In this document: positions 16,969-27,118 of the stretch, one piece after another
How positions within the stretch are numbered: position 1 is the first letter of the stretch
How the letters are laid out: each line of letters starts with the position of its first letter
Assembly: GCF_001428845.1 (NCBI RefSeq)
Contig: NZ_LMIU01000012.1
Coordinates: 500,857 to 564,856 of the forward strand
Length of the DNA: 64,000 nucleotides
DNA from: Achromobacter sp. Root83
GTDB taxonomy: Bacteria; Pseudomonadota; Gammaproteobacteria; Burkholderiales; Burkholderiaceae_B
Direction of reading: 5' to 3'
The notes under the pieces: generated by a model
What the model saw: the letters and a program-made list of their open reading frames with translations, nothing else
Told to the model about the DNA's origin: nothing
Databases searched by the model: none
Translations under genes and position numbers: made by a program

Positions 16969-18261
16969 ATGACCATCTCCCAGCAAGCCTTCCTGCGTGA
17001 CGCCATGCGTCGCCTGAATCTCACCCGCGATGTGTTCGCCACGCGCATAGGCGTCAAGCGCCGGGCGCTGGATACGTGGTTGTTGCCGGAAGGGTCTCAG
17101 GAGTTCCGCGCGATGCCGGAAGTGGTGCAGCGCTTCGTCAGCGAAATCGTGCAGAACGGGGTTTTGCTCGAAAAATATACGCAAAGCGTACAAGATGGGC
17201 CTTTGCGTGCCCGGATCGCCGTGGAAGGCAAACACCAGCTCTTGTCAGTGGACCAGTTCACGCGCGAATCCGTCGAAGACCTGTTCCGCGTGGCCGACAT
17301 GATGCAGCCCATCGCACGCCGCCAGAAAGTGTCGCGCGTGCTGGAAGGCGCAGTGCTGGGCAATCTGTTCTTCGAAGCGAGCACCCGCACGCGCGTGAGC
17401 TTCGGTTCGGCGTTCTGCCGGCTGGGCGGCTCGGTATGCGACACGACCGGGTTCACGTTTTCTTCAATGGCCAAGGGCGAGTCCATCTACGACACCAGCC
17501 GCGTCATGAGCGGCTATGTGGATGCCATGGTGATCCGCCACCCGGACCAGGGCTCGGTCGCGGAATTCGCGCGCGCGACGAACATCCCGGTGGTGAATGG
17601 CGGCGATGGTCCTGGCGAACACCCCAGCCAGGCCTTGCTGGACCTGTATACGATCCTGACCGAGTTCTCGCGCCTGGGCAAATTGCTGGACGGCGCGCAC
17701 ATCGCCATGGTGGGCGACCTGAAGTACGGCCGCACCGTGCATTCGCTGATCAAGCTGATGGCGCTGTACAAGAACGTGAAGTTTTCGCTGGTATCGCCCA
17801 AGGGCCTGGAAATGCCGACCTACATCGTCGAGCAGGCCAGCCGCAACGGCAACATCATCGAACAGAAATCGTCGCTGGCCGAAGGCCTGGCCGGCGCCGA
17901 CGTGATCTACGCGACGCGCGTGCAGAAAGAGCGCTTCGCCAATGAAGAAAACGAAGGCTACACGCCGGACTTCCAGATCAGCCGCGCCATCATCGATGCC
18001 TATTGCAGCCCCGAGACGATCGTGATGCATCCGCTGCCGCGAGACAGCCGCCCCGGCGCGAACGACCTGAGCGTGGACCTGAACCACGATCCGCGTCTGG
18101 CCATCTTCCGCCAGACTGACAACGGCATTCCCATCCGCATGGCCATATTCGCGGTACTGCTCGGCGTCGAGGGGCTGGTGCAGCATTCGCTGCGGGACGT
18201 GACGTGGCAGCATCCGTCGCATGTCGGGCCCGACGACTCCGTCTTTCACGGCCTGGAATAA
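16969..18261 (+). CDS. pyrB: Aspartate carbamoyltransferase with N-terminal HTH-like extension
   Basis: The 430-residue enzyme makes carbamoyl-L-aspartate in pyrimidine synthesis. From about residue 88 it is a complete ATCase: carbamoyl-phosphate loop STRTR at 138-142, the mobile SSMAKGES loop, HPSQALLDLYTI and a C-terminal MHPLPR. About 85 residues precede it, and residues 5-40 (FLRDAMRRLNLTRDVFATRI, then VKRRALDTWL) look like a helix-turn-helix. Usual ATCase chains are near 310 residues. No pyrI or pyrC neighbour is present. An in-frame TTG at 16957 is an alternative start. Confidence 0.9.
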   Translation: MTISQQAFLRDAMRRLNLTRDVFATRIGVKRRALDTWLLPEGSQEFRAMPEVVQRFVSEIVQNGVLLEKYTQSVQDGPLRARIAVEGKHQLLSVDQFTRESVEDLFRVADMMQPIARRQKVSRVLEGAVLGNLFFEASTRTRVSFGSAFCRLGGSVCDTTGFTFSSMAKGESIYDTSRVMSGYVDAMVIRHPDQGSVAEFARATNIPVVNGGDGPGEHPSQALLDLYTILTEFSRLGKLLDGAHIAMVGDLKYGRTVHSLIKLMALYKNVKFSLVSPKGLEMPTYIVEQASRNGNIIEQKSSLAEGLAGADVIYATRVQKERFANEENEGYTPDFQISRAIIDAYCSPETIVMHPLPRDSRPGANDLSVDLNHDPRLAIFRQTDNGIPIRMAIFAVLLGVEGLVQHSLRDVTWQHPSHVGPDDSVFHGLE

Positions 18262-18383
18262 CGAGGTATCCCCGGCCCGGCCCGCGCCGACGGCCTTGCC
18301 CGGGGGAATTCAAGCATAATCCGCGCTGGCATTTTTGACGTGTCGCAGCAAGGCACGTCACACAGTCTTGGGCGGATGATCCT

Positions 18384-19817
18384 ATGTCTTCGAGCAGTAC
18401 CGGTGTTCCATCTTCCTCAGCCGGCGCCGATGCCGCAAACGGCCAAGCGTGTTACCTGAGCGCGTCCAATGCGCAGGCCTGGGAGGCTGTCTATCATTCG
18501 GTCGACGCCTACACGCGCGGTCAGGTCGCTGCGGTGGTGGCCGACAGCGCCGCGCAGTTTGTCGACGCGTTCTACTCCACCTTGCTCGCCGACGCCGAGG
18601 CCGGTCCGCGGCTTTCCCACGAAATCGTTTCCACTCGCCTGCACAGCGGCATGACGCGGTGGCTCAAGGGGCTGTTCTGCGTGCGCGATCAGGGCGACAT
18701 CGCCGCCTTGCTGGCCACCCAGAAGAAAGTGGGCGAAGTGCATGCCCGCGTCCATATTCCGATCCATCTGGTGATGGCCGGCGCCCGCATCTTGAAGAAC
18801 GAGATCGCCCTGCGGCTGCGCGCGAGCGACCTCGACGGCACGGCCGCATCGGTGGCGACGCAATACGTCTGCAACCTGTTCGATCTGGCGATCGAGCAGA
18901 TGAGCCGCGCGTTCATGCGGGATACCAATCGGGGCGCCCGCAACGACGAGGCTTACCGGCTGTTCGCCCTGGGGCAGAACATCTCCACCGAGCGCGAACG
19001 CCAGCGCGCCGCGTTGCTGGAGTGGAGCCAGGCCGTGCTGATCGGCCTGCATTACCGGGCGCCCGAGCAGGCGCTGCCGCGCCTTGCCGCTTCCGAGTTC
19101 GGGTTGTGGCTGCAGCACAAGGGCGGGGTGCTGTTTGAAAGCGCGCCTGCCCTGCGCCAGATCACCGAGGCCGTTGCGCGCCTGGACGAAGCGGTGTTGC
19201 CCCGGATGATGCAGGGCGATGCGGATGGACAGCATTCGCTGCCTGATCAGGTCCGCGAACTGCAGGAACTGGTGGCCCGCATCAAGCATCTGCTCAATGG
19301 CCTGTTCGATATGGTGGCCGAAATCGAAAGCGGCAGCGATCCGCTGACCAATGTGCTGAACCGGCGATTCCTGCCCTCGGTGATCGGCCGGGAAATCTCG
19401 ATTTCCCGGCGTCAGCACTCGGACTTTTCCGTGCTGCTGCTGGATATCGACTACTTCAAGGCCATCAATGATGCGCATGGCCACGCCGGGGGCGACCAGG
19501 TGCTGCGCCAGTTCGCCGAGGTCGTGCACCAGGCGTGCCGCTCCAGCGATTTTGTCTTCCGCTACGGGGGCGAGGAATTCCTGGTGGTGCTGGTGGATAC
19601 CGGGCAAGAGGCCGCGCTGGCCACGGCCGAGAAGCTGGGCGCCGAGATTCGACGGCACCGGTTCTCCATCGCCGAAGCGGGTTCGCTGCACGTCACGGCC
19701 AGCATCGGCGTGGCGACCTTCGACGGGCATCCGGACTATGCCTATCTGATCGACCGCGCCGACAAGGCGCTGTACCTGGCCAAGCAGGCCGGTCGCGACC
19801 GCAGCGTCGCAGCATGA
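18384..19817 (+). CDS. Globin-coupled diguanylate cyclase (BpeGReg/DosC type)
   Basis: The 477-residue protein has a heme-globin sensor (about residues 30-180) with the likely proximal histidine His120 in VGEVHARVHIPIHL, a linker to about residue 310, and a GGDEF domain ending the chain. The active loop is GGEEF at 395-399, with an RxxD inhibitory site (RSSD, 386-389) at the usual five-residue spacing. It should make c-di-GMP in response to oxygen or NO. The arrangement matches Bordetella BpeGReg and E. coli DosC. It is monocistronic. Confidence 0.93.
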   Translation: MSSSSTGVPSSSAGADAANGQACYLSASNAQAWEAVYHSVDAYTRGQVAAVVADSAAQFVDAFYSTLLADAEAGPRLSHEIVSTRLHSGMTRWLKGLFCVRDQGDIAALLATQKKVGEVHARVHIPIHLVMAGARILKNEIALRLRASDLDGTAASVATQYVCNLFDLAIEQMSRAFMRDTNRGARNDEAYRLFALGQNISTERERQRAALLEWSQAVLIGLHYRAPEQALPRLAASEFGLWLQHKGGVLFESAPALRQITEAVARLDEAVLPRMMQGDADGQHSLPDQVRELQELVARIKHLLNGLFDMVAEIESGSDPLTNVLNRRFLPSVIGREISISRRQHSDFSVLLLDIDYFKAINDAHGHAGGDQVLRQFAEVVHQACRSSDFVFRYGGEEFLVVLVDTGQEAALATAEKLGAEIRRHRFSIAEAGSLHVTASIGVATFDGHPDYAYLIDRADKALYLAKQAGRDRSVAA

Positions 19818-19820
19818 AAA

Positions 19821-19849
19821 AGGCCGCCCCCGAGGGGCGGCCTGATTTT
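19821..19849 (+). terminator. Terminator after the diguanylate cyclase
   Basis: AGGCCGCCCC (19821-19830) and GGGGCGGCCT (19834-19843) form a 10-bp stem with a CGA loop, then a short T run; five A precede it, so it may also serve rdgC from the other side. Confidence 0.8.
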
Positions 19850-19886
19850 CCTGGCCGGGCCATGCACGGCCGGGCGCAAGGAAAGT

Positions 19887-20786
19887 TCAGATCTTCTTTT
19901 CGCCGCCCAGGGCCTCGACCAGCTCGGCCATCATCTTGGCCAATTCGCCGGTCATCAGCATCATGTCGGAATCGAACTTCTCGTCGTCGTTCGCCGCCAT
20001 GCCTTCGTTGCCTTCCTTCAGCACATCCAGCGGCGCCACGCGCTTGACGTCCAGGCCTTCGGTCAGCACGAAGGACACGCGGTCGGCCCAGGTCATGGCC
20101 AGACGCGTGCATTGCTTGCCCGACTGGATATGGCGGCGCACGTCATCGGCATCGATGGAGTGCTTCACATAGCGGATGGCCGCGCCGCTTTCGCCGGACG
20201 AACGCAGCTCGGTGTCCTGGTCGATGCTGAAGTTGGAAGGCGCTTCGTCTTCAGCCAGCCATCCAGTCATCGCCGACGCGGGCGATTGGGCCACGTACAG
20301 GTTTTCCAGAGGGAAGGGGTCCACGCACTTGGCGAGCAGGCCTATGACTTCGTCCGCCTTGGCCGAGGCCGCCGCGTCGATGACCAGCCAGTGGTTCTGC
20401 GGATCGATCCACACCCGCGTGTCGCGATATACGCTGAAGGCGCGCGGCAGAAGCTCGTCCGTGACGCGCTCCTTGATTTCCTTCATCTGCTTGCGGCCCG
20501 GCTTGTAGCCTTGCTGCTCTTCGATCTCTTGCGCGCGCGCCTTGGCGACCTGATTCACGACGGTGCCGGGCAAAAGCTTCTTCTCGGCGCGCAGGCTGAG
20601 GAGTATCTGGCCGTTGACCACATGGGCGAGCCCGCCGTTTTCGCGCGGCGGTACCCACCCCAGGCTTTGCATTTCCTGGGTGTTGCCGGCTTGGTAGGCG
20701 TGCCGCGCCAGCGTTTCTTCAAGCTGCTCGCCGACCAAGGTCCAGGGCGAGGAGAGACGATAAATCTTGAGATTCTTGAACCACAT
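19887..20786 (-). CDS. rdgC: Recombination-associated protein RdgC
   Basis: The 299-residue protein begins [15 protein letters not shown], the typical RdgC start, with [10 protein letters not shown] near residue 42 and a C-terminal region matching the family in length. RdgC forms a DNA-encircling ring that limits RecA loading. It stands alone, convergent with the cyclase gene. Confidence 0.95.
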   Translation of the reverse strand: MWFKNLKIYRLSSPWTLVGEQLEETLARHAYQAGNTQEMQSLGWVPPRENGGLAHVVNGQILLSLRAEKKLLPGTVVNQVAKARAQEIEEQQGYKPGRKQMKEIKERVTDELLPRAFSVYRDTRVWIDPQNHWLVIDAAASAKADEVIGLLAKCVDPFPLENLYVAQSPASAMTGWLAEDEAPSNFSIDQDTELRSSGESGAAIRYVKHSIDADDVRRHIQSGKQCTRLAMTWADRVSFVLTEGLDVKRVAPLDVLKEGNEGMAANDDEKFDSDMMLMTGELAKMMAELVEALGGEKKI

Positions 20787-20937
20787 GAGCGTCGGCCAAA
20801 AGGGTAGATTCTATACGACGCCGCGACTTTGCCGAAGCGCTTCGGCACACCCGCGACAGGCGACACGTTCTGTCACTGACAACGGCGGGGCTATCCGGTA
20901 ATGTCCGGCGCACCCCGTGTGGAATTGGAGAGAAAAC

Positions 20938-21147
20938 ATGAAGATCATTGGCGCCATCCTGATCGTTCTGGGCGTTGCCGCCCTGGCCTACAAGGGCTTT
21001 AGCTACAAGTCCGAAGAAACGGTGTTGCAGATCGGGTCGGTCAAGGCCACCGCCGAAACCGAGAAGTCCGTGCCGATCCCGACCTGGGCAGGCATTGCGG
21101 CGATTGTCGCGGGCGTGGTGGCGATTGGCGTGGGCATGCGCCGTTGA
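20938..21147 (+). CDS. DUF3185-like small two-helix membrane protein
   Basis: The 69-residue protein has two hydrophobic helices (residues about 3-20 and 50-66) joined by a polar loop, starting MKIIGAILIVLGVAALAYKG. GGAGAG lies just upstream of ATG 20938. The pattern matches DUF3185-like proteins; function is unknown. Confidence 0.75.
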   Translation: MKIIGAILIVLGVAALAYKGFSYKSEETVLQIGSVKATAETEKSVPIPTWAGIAAIVAGVVAIGVGMRR

Positions 21148-21225
21148 TCGCGGCCGGCCCCAGAGGCCGGCGGTGTGGTGTGATGATGGCGGCCGCGTTG
21201 CGGCTGCCATGCATTTGCGGCCCGT

Positions 21226-21262
21226 AAAAAAAAGCGGCCCGGCTCAATGAAGAGTCGGGCCG
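21226..21262 (-). terminator. Minus-strand intrinsic terminator in an intergenic region
   Basis: Read on the minus strand, GGCCCGACTC and GAGCCGGGCC pair with one mismatch around a 6-nt loop (plus-strand arms 21236-21245 and 21252-21261), followed by eight T. It lies 270 bp beyond the end of the MFS gene, past another terminator, with no gene upstream of it. Confidence 0.75.
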
Positions 21263-21275
21263 GTACGGGAGCACA

Positions 21276-21316
21276 CAATACCGCGTCATAAAAGGCTCGC
21301 GGGGAACGCGGTATTG
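21276..21316. repeat. 10-bp perfect inverted repeat
   Basis: CAATACCGCG (21276-21285) and CGCGGTATTG (21307-21316) flank a 21-nt loop, between two minus-strand terminators. The full gap 21148-21532 contains no credible protein gene. Confidence 0.8.
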
Positions 21317-21458
21317 GTGTCAGAACACTGGCCCTGCAACCGGCAGACAGGGGGATCAATCGTCGGCCGATCTGGCGCAAGGCCGTAATCTGAGCGCCCA
21401 GTCTAATGGCGGGGGTCTGACATGGTCCTGAAAGTGTGCGCTTCTGCGCCGCATGCAC

Positions 21459-21485
21459 AAAAAAAAAGCTCCGCAAGGAGCTTTT
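21459..21485 (-). terminator. Strong intrinsic terminator after the MFS gene
   Basis: Plus-strand arms AAAAGCTCC (21464-21472) and GGAGCTTTT (21477-21485) around GCAA; on the minus strand the stem is followed by a run of T. Confidence 0.92.
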
Positions 21486-21532
21486 GAAAGGCCGGGCAGG
21501 CGCAGCAGTCCCACCCGGCGGGGGATGGTCTA

Positions 21533-23209
21533 TCAGGCGTTGATGTCGTTGTCCTTGGATTCGCGCACGAACAGTGTGCCGATGACCAGGGTCATGACCG
21601 CGATGATGATCGGGTACCACAAGCCGTCGTAGATGTTGCCGGTAGCCGCCACCACCGCGAATGCGACCGGTGGCAGGAAGCCGCCGAACCAGCCGTTCCC
21701 GATGTGGTAGGGAAGGCTCATCGACGTGTAGCGGATGCGCGTCGGGAACATTTCCACCAGCATGGCGGCGATCGGGCCATACACCATGGTCACGTAGAGG
21801 ACCAGGATCGTCAGCAGCACCACGACCATGACGTTGTTGGTCTGGGCCGGATCCGCCTTGGCCGGATAGCCATGGCTGCGGATGGCGGAGGTCAGCGCCT
21901 TGTCGAGCTCGGCTGCCTTGGCCTTGAAGTCAGCCGGGGCCATCGTCTTGCCGTCAAACGACACGAACTCGTCGTTGCCGATCTTGACGCGGGCCACTGA
22001 ACCGGCCGGCGCGGCTTCGTTGCGGTAGTTCACCGAGTTGCGGGCCATGAACGACTTGACCACGTCGCAAGAGCTGGTGAAGGAAGACGTGCCCACCGGG
22101 TTGAACTGGAACGAGCAGGTGCTGGGGTCGGCGATCACGGTGACCGGAGCGGTTGCTTGCGCCTTTTCCAGTGCCGGGTTGGCGAAGTGCGTAAGGCCCT
22201 GGAAGATCGGGAAGTACGTCGCGGCGGCGATCAGGCAGCCCGCCATGATGATGGGCTTGCGGCCTATCCTGTCCGACAGGGAGCCGAAGATCACGAAGAA
22301 GGGCGTGCCGAGCAGCAGCGCCACGGCGATCATGATGTTGGCGGTATTGGCGTCAACCTTCAGCGTCTGCGTCAGGAAGAACAGGGCATAGAACTGGCCC
22401 GTGTACCAGACCACGGCCTGGCCGGCGGTCAGGCCCAGCAGCGCCAGGATCACGACCTTCAGGTTCTTCCATTGACCGAACGATTCAGCGATCGGCGCCT
22501 TGGAACCCTTGCCTTCTTCCTTCATGCGCTTGAAGGTGGGGGATTCGTTCAGTTGCAGCCGGATCCACACCGAGATGCCCAGCAGCACCACCGAGATCAG
22601 GAACGGAATGCGCCAGCCCCAGGCCTTGAAGTCGTCTTCGCCCATGAACGTGCGGATGCCCAGGATGACCAGCAGCGACAGGAACAGGCCCAGGGTCGCG
22701 GTGGTTTGAATCCAGGACGTGTAGAAGCCGCGGCGTCCGTGCGGGGCATGCTCGGCGACGTAAGTCGCCGCGCCGCCGTACTCTCCGCCCAGTGCCAGGC
22801 CTTGCAGCAGGCGCAGGATGATCAGGATGGCCGGGGCGGCCAGGCCGATGCTGGCGTAGCTGGGCAGGATGCCCACGAGGAACGTCGACAGGCCCATGAT
22901 CACGATCGTGACCAGGAAGGTGTACTTACGTCCGACCAGGTCGCCCAGGCGGCCGAACACCAGGGCACCGAACGGCCGCACCGCGAAGCCGGCGGCGAAG
23001 GCCAGCAGCGCGAAGATGAAGCCCGCGGTCGGGTTCACGCCGGAAAAGAAGTGTTGGGCGATGATGGCTGCGAGCGAGCCGTACAGATAAAAGTCGTACC
23101 ACTCGAACACGGTGCCGAGCGACGACGCGAAGATGACCTTGCGCTCCTCCTTGGTCATCGGACGCGGATCCGCGGATGGACCGCGGCCTGCCATGGTAGT
23201 TGTGCTCAT
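21533..23209 (-). CDS. MHS-family MFS transporter (ProP/KgtP-like) with large periplasmic loop
   Basis: The 558-residue permease has MHS-type signatures: SLGTVFEWYDFYLYGSLA near residue 30, RPFGALVFGRLGDLVGRKYT, and RLLQGLALGGEYGGAATYV. Twelve helices are expected. Between the sugar-porter-like motif DRIGRKPIIM and the last four helices lies a hydrophilic insert of about 110 residues with two cysteines, probably periplasmic. Substrates of this class are organic acids or betaines. It lies downstream of the two-component genes on the same strand, 180 bp away. Confidence 0.88.
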   Translation of the reverse strand: MSTTTMAGRGPSADPRPMTKEERKVIFASSLGTVFEWYDFYLYGSLAAIIAQHFFSGVNPTAGFIFALLAFAAGFAVRPFGALVFGRLGDLVGRKYTFLVTIVIMGLSTFLVGILPSYASIGLAAPAILIILRLLQGLALGGEYGGAATYVAEHAPHGRRGFYTSWIQTTATLGLFLSLLVILGIRTFMGEDDFKAWGWRIPFLISVVLLGISVWIRLQLNESPTFKRMKEEGKGSKAPIAESFGQWKNLKVVILALLGLTAGQAVVWYTGQFYALFFLTQTLKVDANTANIMIAVALLLGTPFFVIFGSLSDRIGRKPIIMAGCLIAAATYFPIFQGLTHFANPALEKAQATAPVTVIADPSTCSFQFNPVGTSSFTSSCDVVKSFMARNSVNYRNEAAPAGSVARVKIGNDEFVSFDGKTMAPADFKAKAAELDKALTSAIRSHGYPAKADPAQTNNVMVVVLLTILVLYVTMVYGPIAAMLVEMFPTRIRYTSMSLPYHIGNGWFGGFLPPVAFAVVAATGNIYDGLWYPIIIAVMTLVIGTLFVRESKDNDINA

Positions 23210-23389
23210 GATGTCTCCTCGTTTTATGGCCGGCGGTTTTCCGCCGTGCTTGACCCTCCGCCGGCGACACCGACATCGAGCTAAACGTCACATTGGGGGC
23301 CGAGGCTGACGAGGTTCTGACGGGACCCTTACTCGAATCTTAAATTTGAAACAAATAGTAAGCGTTCCGTGGGAGGCTAGGGATAGTCC

Positions 23390-24838
23390 TTAGCTTTCGG
23401 CGGGGTCCGTCATGGGGGAGTAGAGGGGGAAAGTCACGCGGATGCGCGTGCCGGGCAGATCGGAATGCCGGGTGGGATGGTCGTCGATCACGACGCTGGC
23501 CTGGTGCTTTTGTGCGATCTCGCGCACGATGGCCAGGCCCAGGCCGCTGCCGTCCGAGGTCGTGCCCAGCACCCGGTAGAAGCGGTCGAATACGCGTTCG
23601 CGTTCGTCCTGGGGGATGCCCGGGCCGGAGTCCTCGACCTCCAGCGCGCCCTGTCCGGCGAAGCTCAGGACCCGGACGGTGATGTGGCCGCCCTGCGGCG
23701 TGTACCGCAGCGCGTTGTCCACCAGGTTGTTGAGCAATTCCGCCAGCAGCAAGGGGTTTCCGTTGATCTCGACGGGATCGTCGGACCCCTCGAAGCCCAG
23801 GTCCGTGCGCAGCGACAGCGCCAGCGGAACCCAATGCATGGTTTGCTCGTAGGCGATGGTGTTGAGGTCGGTGCGGGTCAGGCCGATGGCGCTGGGATTC
23901 TCGGCGCGGGCCAGCAACAGCAATTGGTTGACGAGGCGGGTCGCGCGCTCGGAGCCGGTCACCAGCTGGCGCAGGCTGGACTGCATTTCCTCGGGGCTGG
24001 CATCGCGCAGCGCCAGTTCCGCCTGGGTACGCAGGCCGGCCAGCGGCGTCTTGAGCTGATGCGCCGCATCGGCCACGAAGCGCCGCTGCGCCTGGACGTT
24101 GGCCGACAAGCGGTCCAGCAGGTCGTTCATGGCCGCTACCAGCGGCGCGATCTCGGAAGGGGCGGCGCGTTCGTCGATGGGAGAGAGGTCGTCGGGCCGG
24201 CGCGCCCGCAGCCGCTGCTGCAGCGCATTCAGGGGCGCCACGCCGCGCGACAGGCCGAACCACACCAGCAGCACGGCGATCGGCAGCACCACGAACTGCG
24301 GAATGATCACGCCCTTGATGATGTCGTTGGCCAGTTGCGTGCGCTTTTCCACGGTCTCGGCCACGATCAGCAGCGGGGGCTGCGTATCCGGAAGATGCAG
24401 GTCGACCCAGGTATACGCCAGCCGGATGCCGAAGCCGCGCAGCGTGTCGTCCTCGTATTGCACTTCGCCCGGCCGGGGCTGGCCCACCGTGGCGGGCAGG
24501 GGCAGGGCCCGGTCGCCGCCCAGGTATTCGCCGCGGCTGCCCAGGGCCAGCCAGAACACGCTGTCGGTTTCATCGGCGCGCAGCACGTCGCGCGCGGCGT
24601 CGGTCATCTTCAGCACGGCGCGGCCGTCCTGGGCGTGGACGTGCCGCGTCAGCACATGGAGATTGTTGGCGAGTGCCCGGTCGTAAGGGACATTGGCGAT
24701 GTTCTGCGCGACCACATAGGTAATGGCGACGCTCATCGGCCACAAGAGGAACAGCGGCGCCAGCATCCAATCCAGGATCTCGCCCAACAGGGAACGCTGG
24801 GGCGGCGCGAAGCTCGGGCCCTTGGACCCGGCTTGCAT
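23390..24838 (-). CDS. Sensor histidine kinase, TctE-like
   Basis: From ATG 24838 the product is 482 residues: membrane helix about 22-45, a periplasmic 2CSK_N-type sensor (about 46-175), second helix about 177-197, HAMP-like segment, the phospho-acceptor H260 in FVADAAHQLKTPLAGL, and a HATPase domain with N-box NNLVDNALRYTP and DSGPGIP. TctE-type kinases often respond to carboxylates. The frame is open upstream into the response-regulator gene, and a GTG at 24904 could be used instead. Confidence 0.9.
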   Translation of the reverse strand: MQAGSKGPSFAPPQRSLLGEILDWMLAPLFLLWPMSVAITYVVAQNIANVPYDRALANNLHVLTRHVHAQDGRAVLKMTDAARDVLRADETDSVFWLALGSRGEYLGGDRALPLPATVGQPRPGEVQYEDDTLRGFGIRLAYTWVDLHLPDTQPPLLIVAETVEKRTQLANDIIKGVIIPQFVVLPIAVLLVWFGLSRGVAPLNALQQRLRARRPDDLSPIDERAAPSEIAPLVAAMNDLLDRLSANVQAQRRFVADAAHQLKTPLAGLRTQAELALRDASPEEMQSSLRQLVTGSERATRLVNQLLLLARAENPSAIGLTRTDLNTIAYEQTMHWVPLALSLRTDLGFEGSDDPVEINGNPLLLAELLNNLVDNALRYTPQGGHITVRVLSFAGQGALEVEDSGPGIPQDERERVFDRFYRVLGTTSDGSGLGLAIVREIAQKHQASVVIDDHPTRHSDLPGTRIRVTFPLYSPMTDPAES

Positions 24839-24881
24839 GACATCCAGCGCTTCCTGGTTGAGCTGCTCTGGAGGCGCGGGC

Positions 24882-25571
24882 TCAGCTTGCGAGGTACGCC
24901 GCACCCTGGTCCCGTTCAAGGCAGTAGCCCAGACCCCGCACGGTGACGATCTTGACGCCGCTGGGTTCGAGTTTCTTGCGCAGCCGATGCACGTAGACCT
25001 CGATGGCGTTGGTGCTGACTTCTTCGCCCCATTCGCAAAGGTGGTCCACAAGCTGGGTCTTGCTGACCATGCGTCCGCTGCGGGTCAGGAGAATTTCGAG
25101 GAGGCTGACTTCGCGCGCGGACAGGTCCAGCGTCTGGTCGTCCACGATCGCCACGCGGCCCGTCTGGTCAAACAGCAGCCGTCCGTGCTTGAGCATCGTG
25201 GCGCCGCCGCCGGCGCCGCGCCGGGTCAGCGCGCGTACGCGAGCCTCGAGTTCGGACAGCGCGAAGGGCTTGGCCATATAGTCGTCCGCACCCAGGTCCA
25301 GGCCTTTGACGCGCTGCTCGATGCTGTCGGCGGCCGTCAGGATGAGTACGGGCAGGGCGGAGTTGCGGGCGCGCAGGCGGCGCAGCACTTCCAGACCGGC
25401 CAGTTGCGGCAGGCCGAGATCGAGGATGAGAAGGTCGAATGCCTGGGCGGCCAAAGCGGAATCGGCCGCCAGGCCGTCTCGTACGGCATCCACGGCGTAG
25501 CCGTTATGGCGCAGCGAACGGGACAGGCCATCGGCCAGGATGCTGTCGTCTTCGGCGATCAGAATACGCAT
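24882..25571 (-). CDS. OmpR-family response regulator, TctD-like
   Basis: The 229-residue protein has a receiver domain with phospho-acceptor Asp51 (LLILDLGLPQ), the KPFALSELEARV lysine region, and a C-terminal winged helix ending in EVYVHRLRKKLEPSG and TVRGLGYCL. It is the partner of the downstream histidine kinase and likely controls the MFS transporter gene that follows. Start ATG 25571 gives the normal MRILIAEDDS receiver start. Confidence 0.95.
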   Translation of the reverse strand: MRILIAEDDSILADGLSRSLRHNGYAVDAVRDGLAADSALAAQAFDLLILDLGLPQLAGLEVLRRLRARNSALPVLILTAADSIEQRVKGLDLGADDYMAKPFALSELEARVRALTRRGAGGGATMLKHGRLLFDQTGRVAIVDDQTLDLSAREVSLLEILLTRSGRMVSKTQLVDHLCEWGEEVSTNAIEVYVHRLRKKLEPSGVKIVTVRGLGYCLERDQGAAYLAS

Positions 25572-25741
25572 GGGCTGCTGCAAGGAAGGAACCCCGCGCC
25601 GCGCGCTTTGCCGCCACCTGCGGGGCGCTTTCCGCCTTGCAGGCGGAGCCCGGCGGCGGAAAAGGGGGAAAATACCGGGAACTCCTTCGATTCTGTCATA
25701 GGGCGCCGGGCTTGCCCACTCAGGGTATACGTGCAAAAGAC

Positions 25742-25770
25742 TGGCACACTGGTTTTATGTACAGTACAAT
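25742..25770 (+). promoter_or_regulatory. recA promoter with LexA (SOS) box
   Basis: CTGGTTTTATGTACAG (25749-25764) fits the CTG-N10-CAG LexA operator. It overlaps the spacer of a promoter with -35-like TGGCAC (25742-25747) and -10 TACAAT (25765-25770), 17 bp apart. The gap 25572-25935 otherwise holds only a leader of about 160 bp containing short direct repeats of the type CCAGA..GTCAGAC, with no other gene. Confidence 0.88.
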
Positions 25771-25935
25771 CCGATGCCATAATCTGATCCGTAGCTCAAG
25801 GCGCCAGTCAGGCGAGAAAGCCAGACCAGAACGTTAGACCAAAGCGCCAGACCAGAATGTCAGACTAGAAGTCGGACCCCCGCGTCAGACCCGCAATCCC
25901 TTCGACACCCAGATACGTTACAGACAGGACTCCAC

Positions 25936-26997
<1,062 letters not shown>

Positions 26998-27118
26998 TCG
27001 AAACCATCCACCGGTCACGGGCCATTCCCTGCCGTGACCCTGCATTGGTCCGGGCTCCGGTCCGGTGAATTGCGGCAGGCGCCTCGACGGGCCTGCCGTT
27101 TTGCATAGCAGGAAGCGC

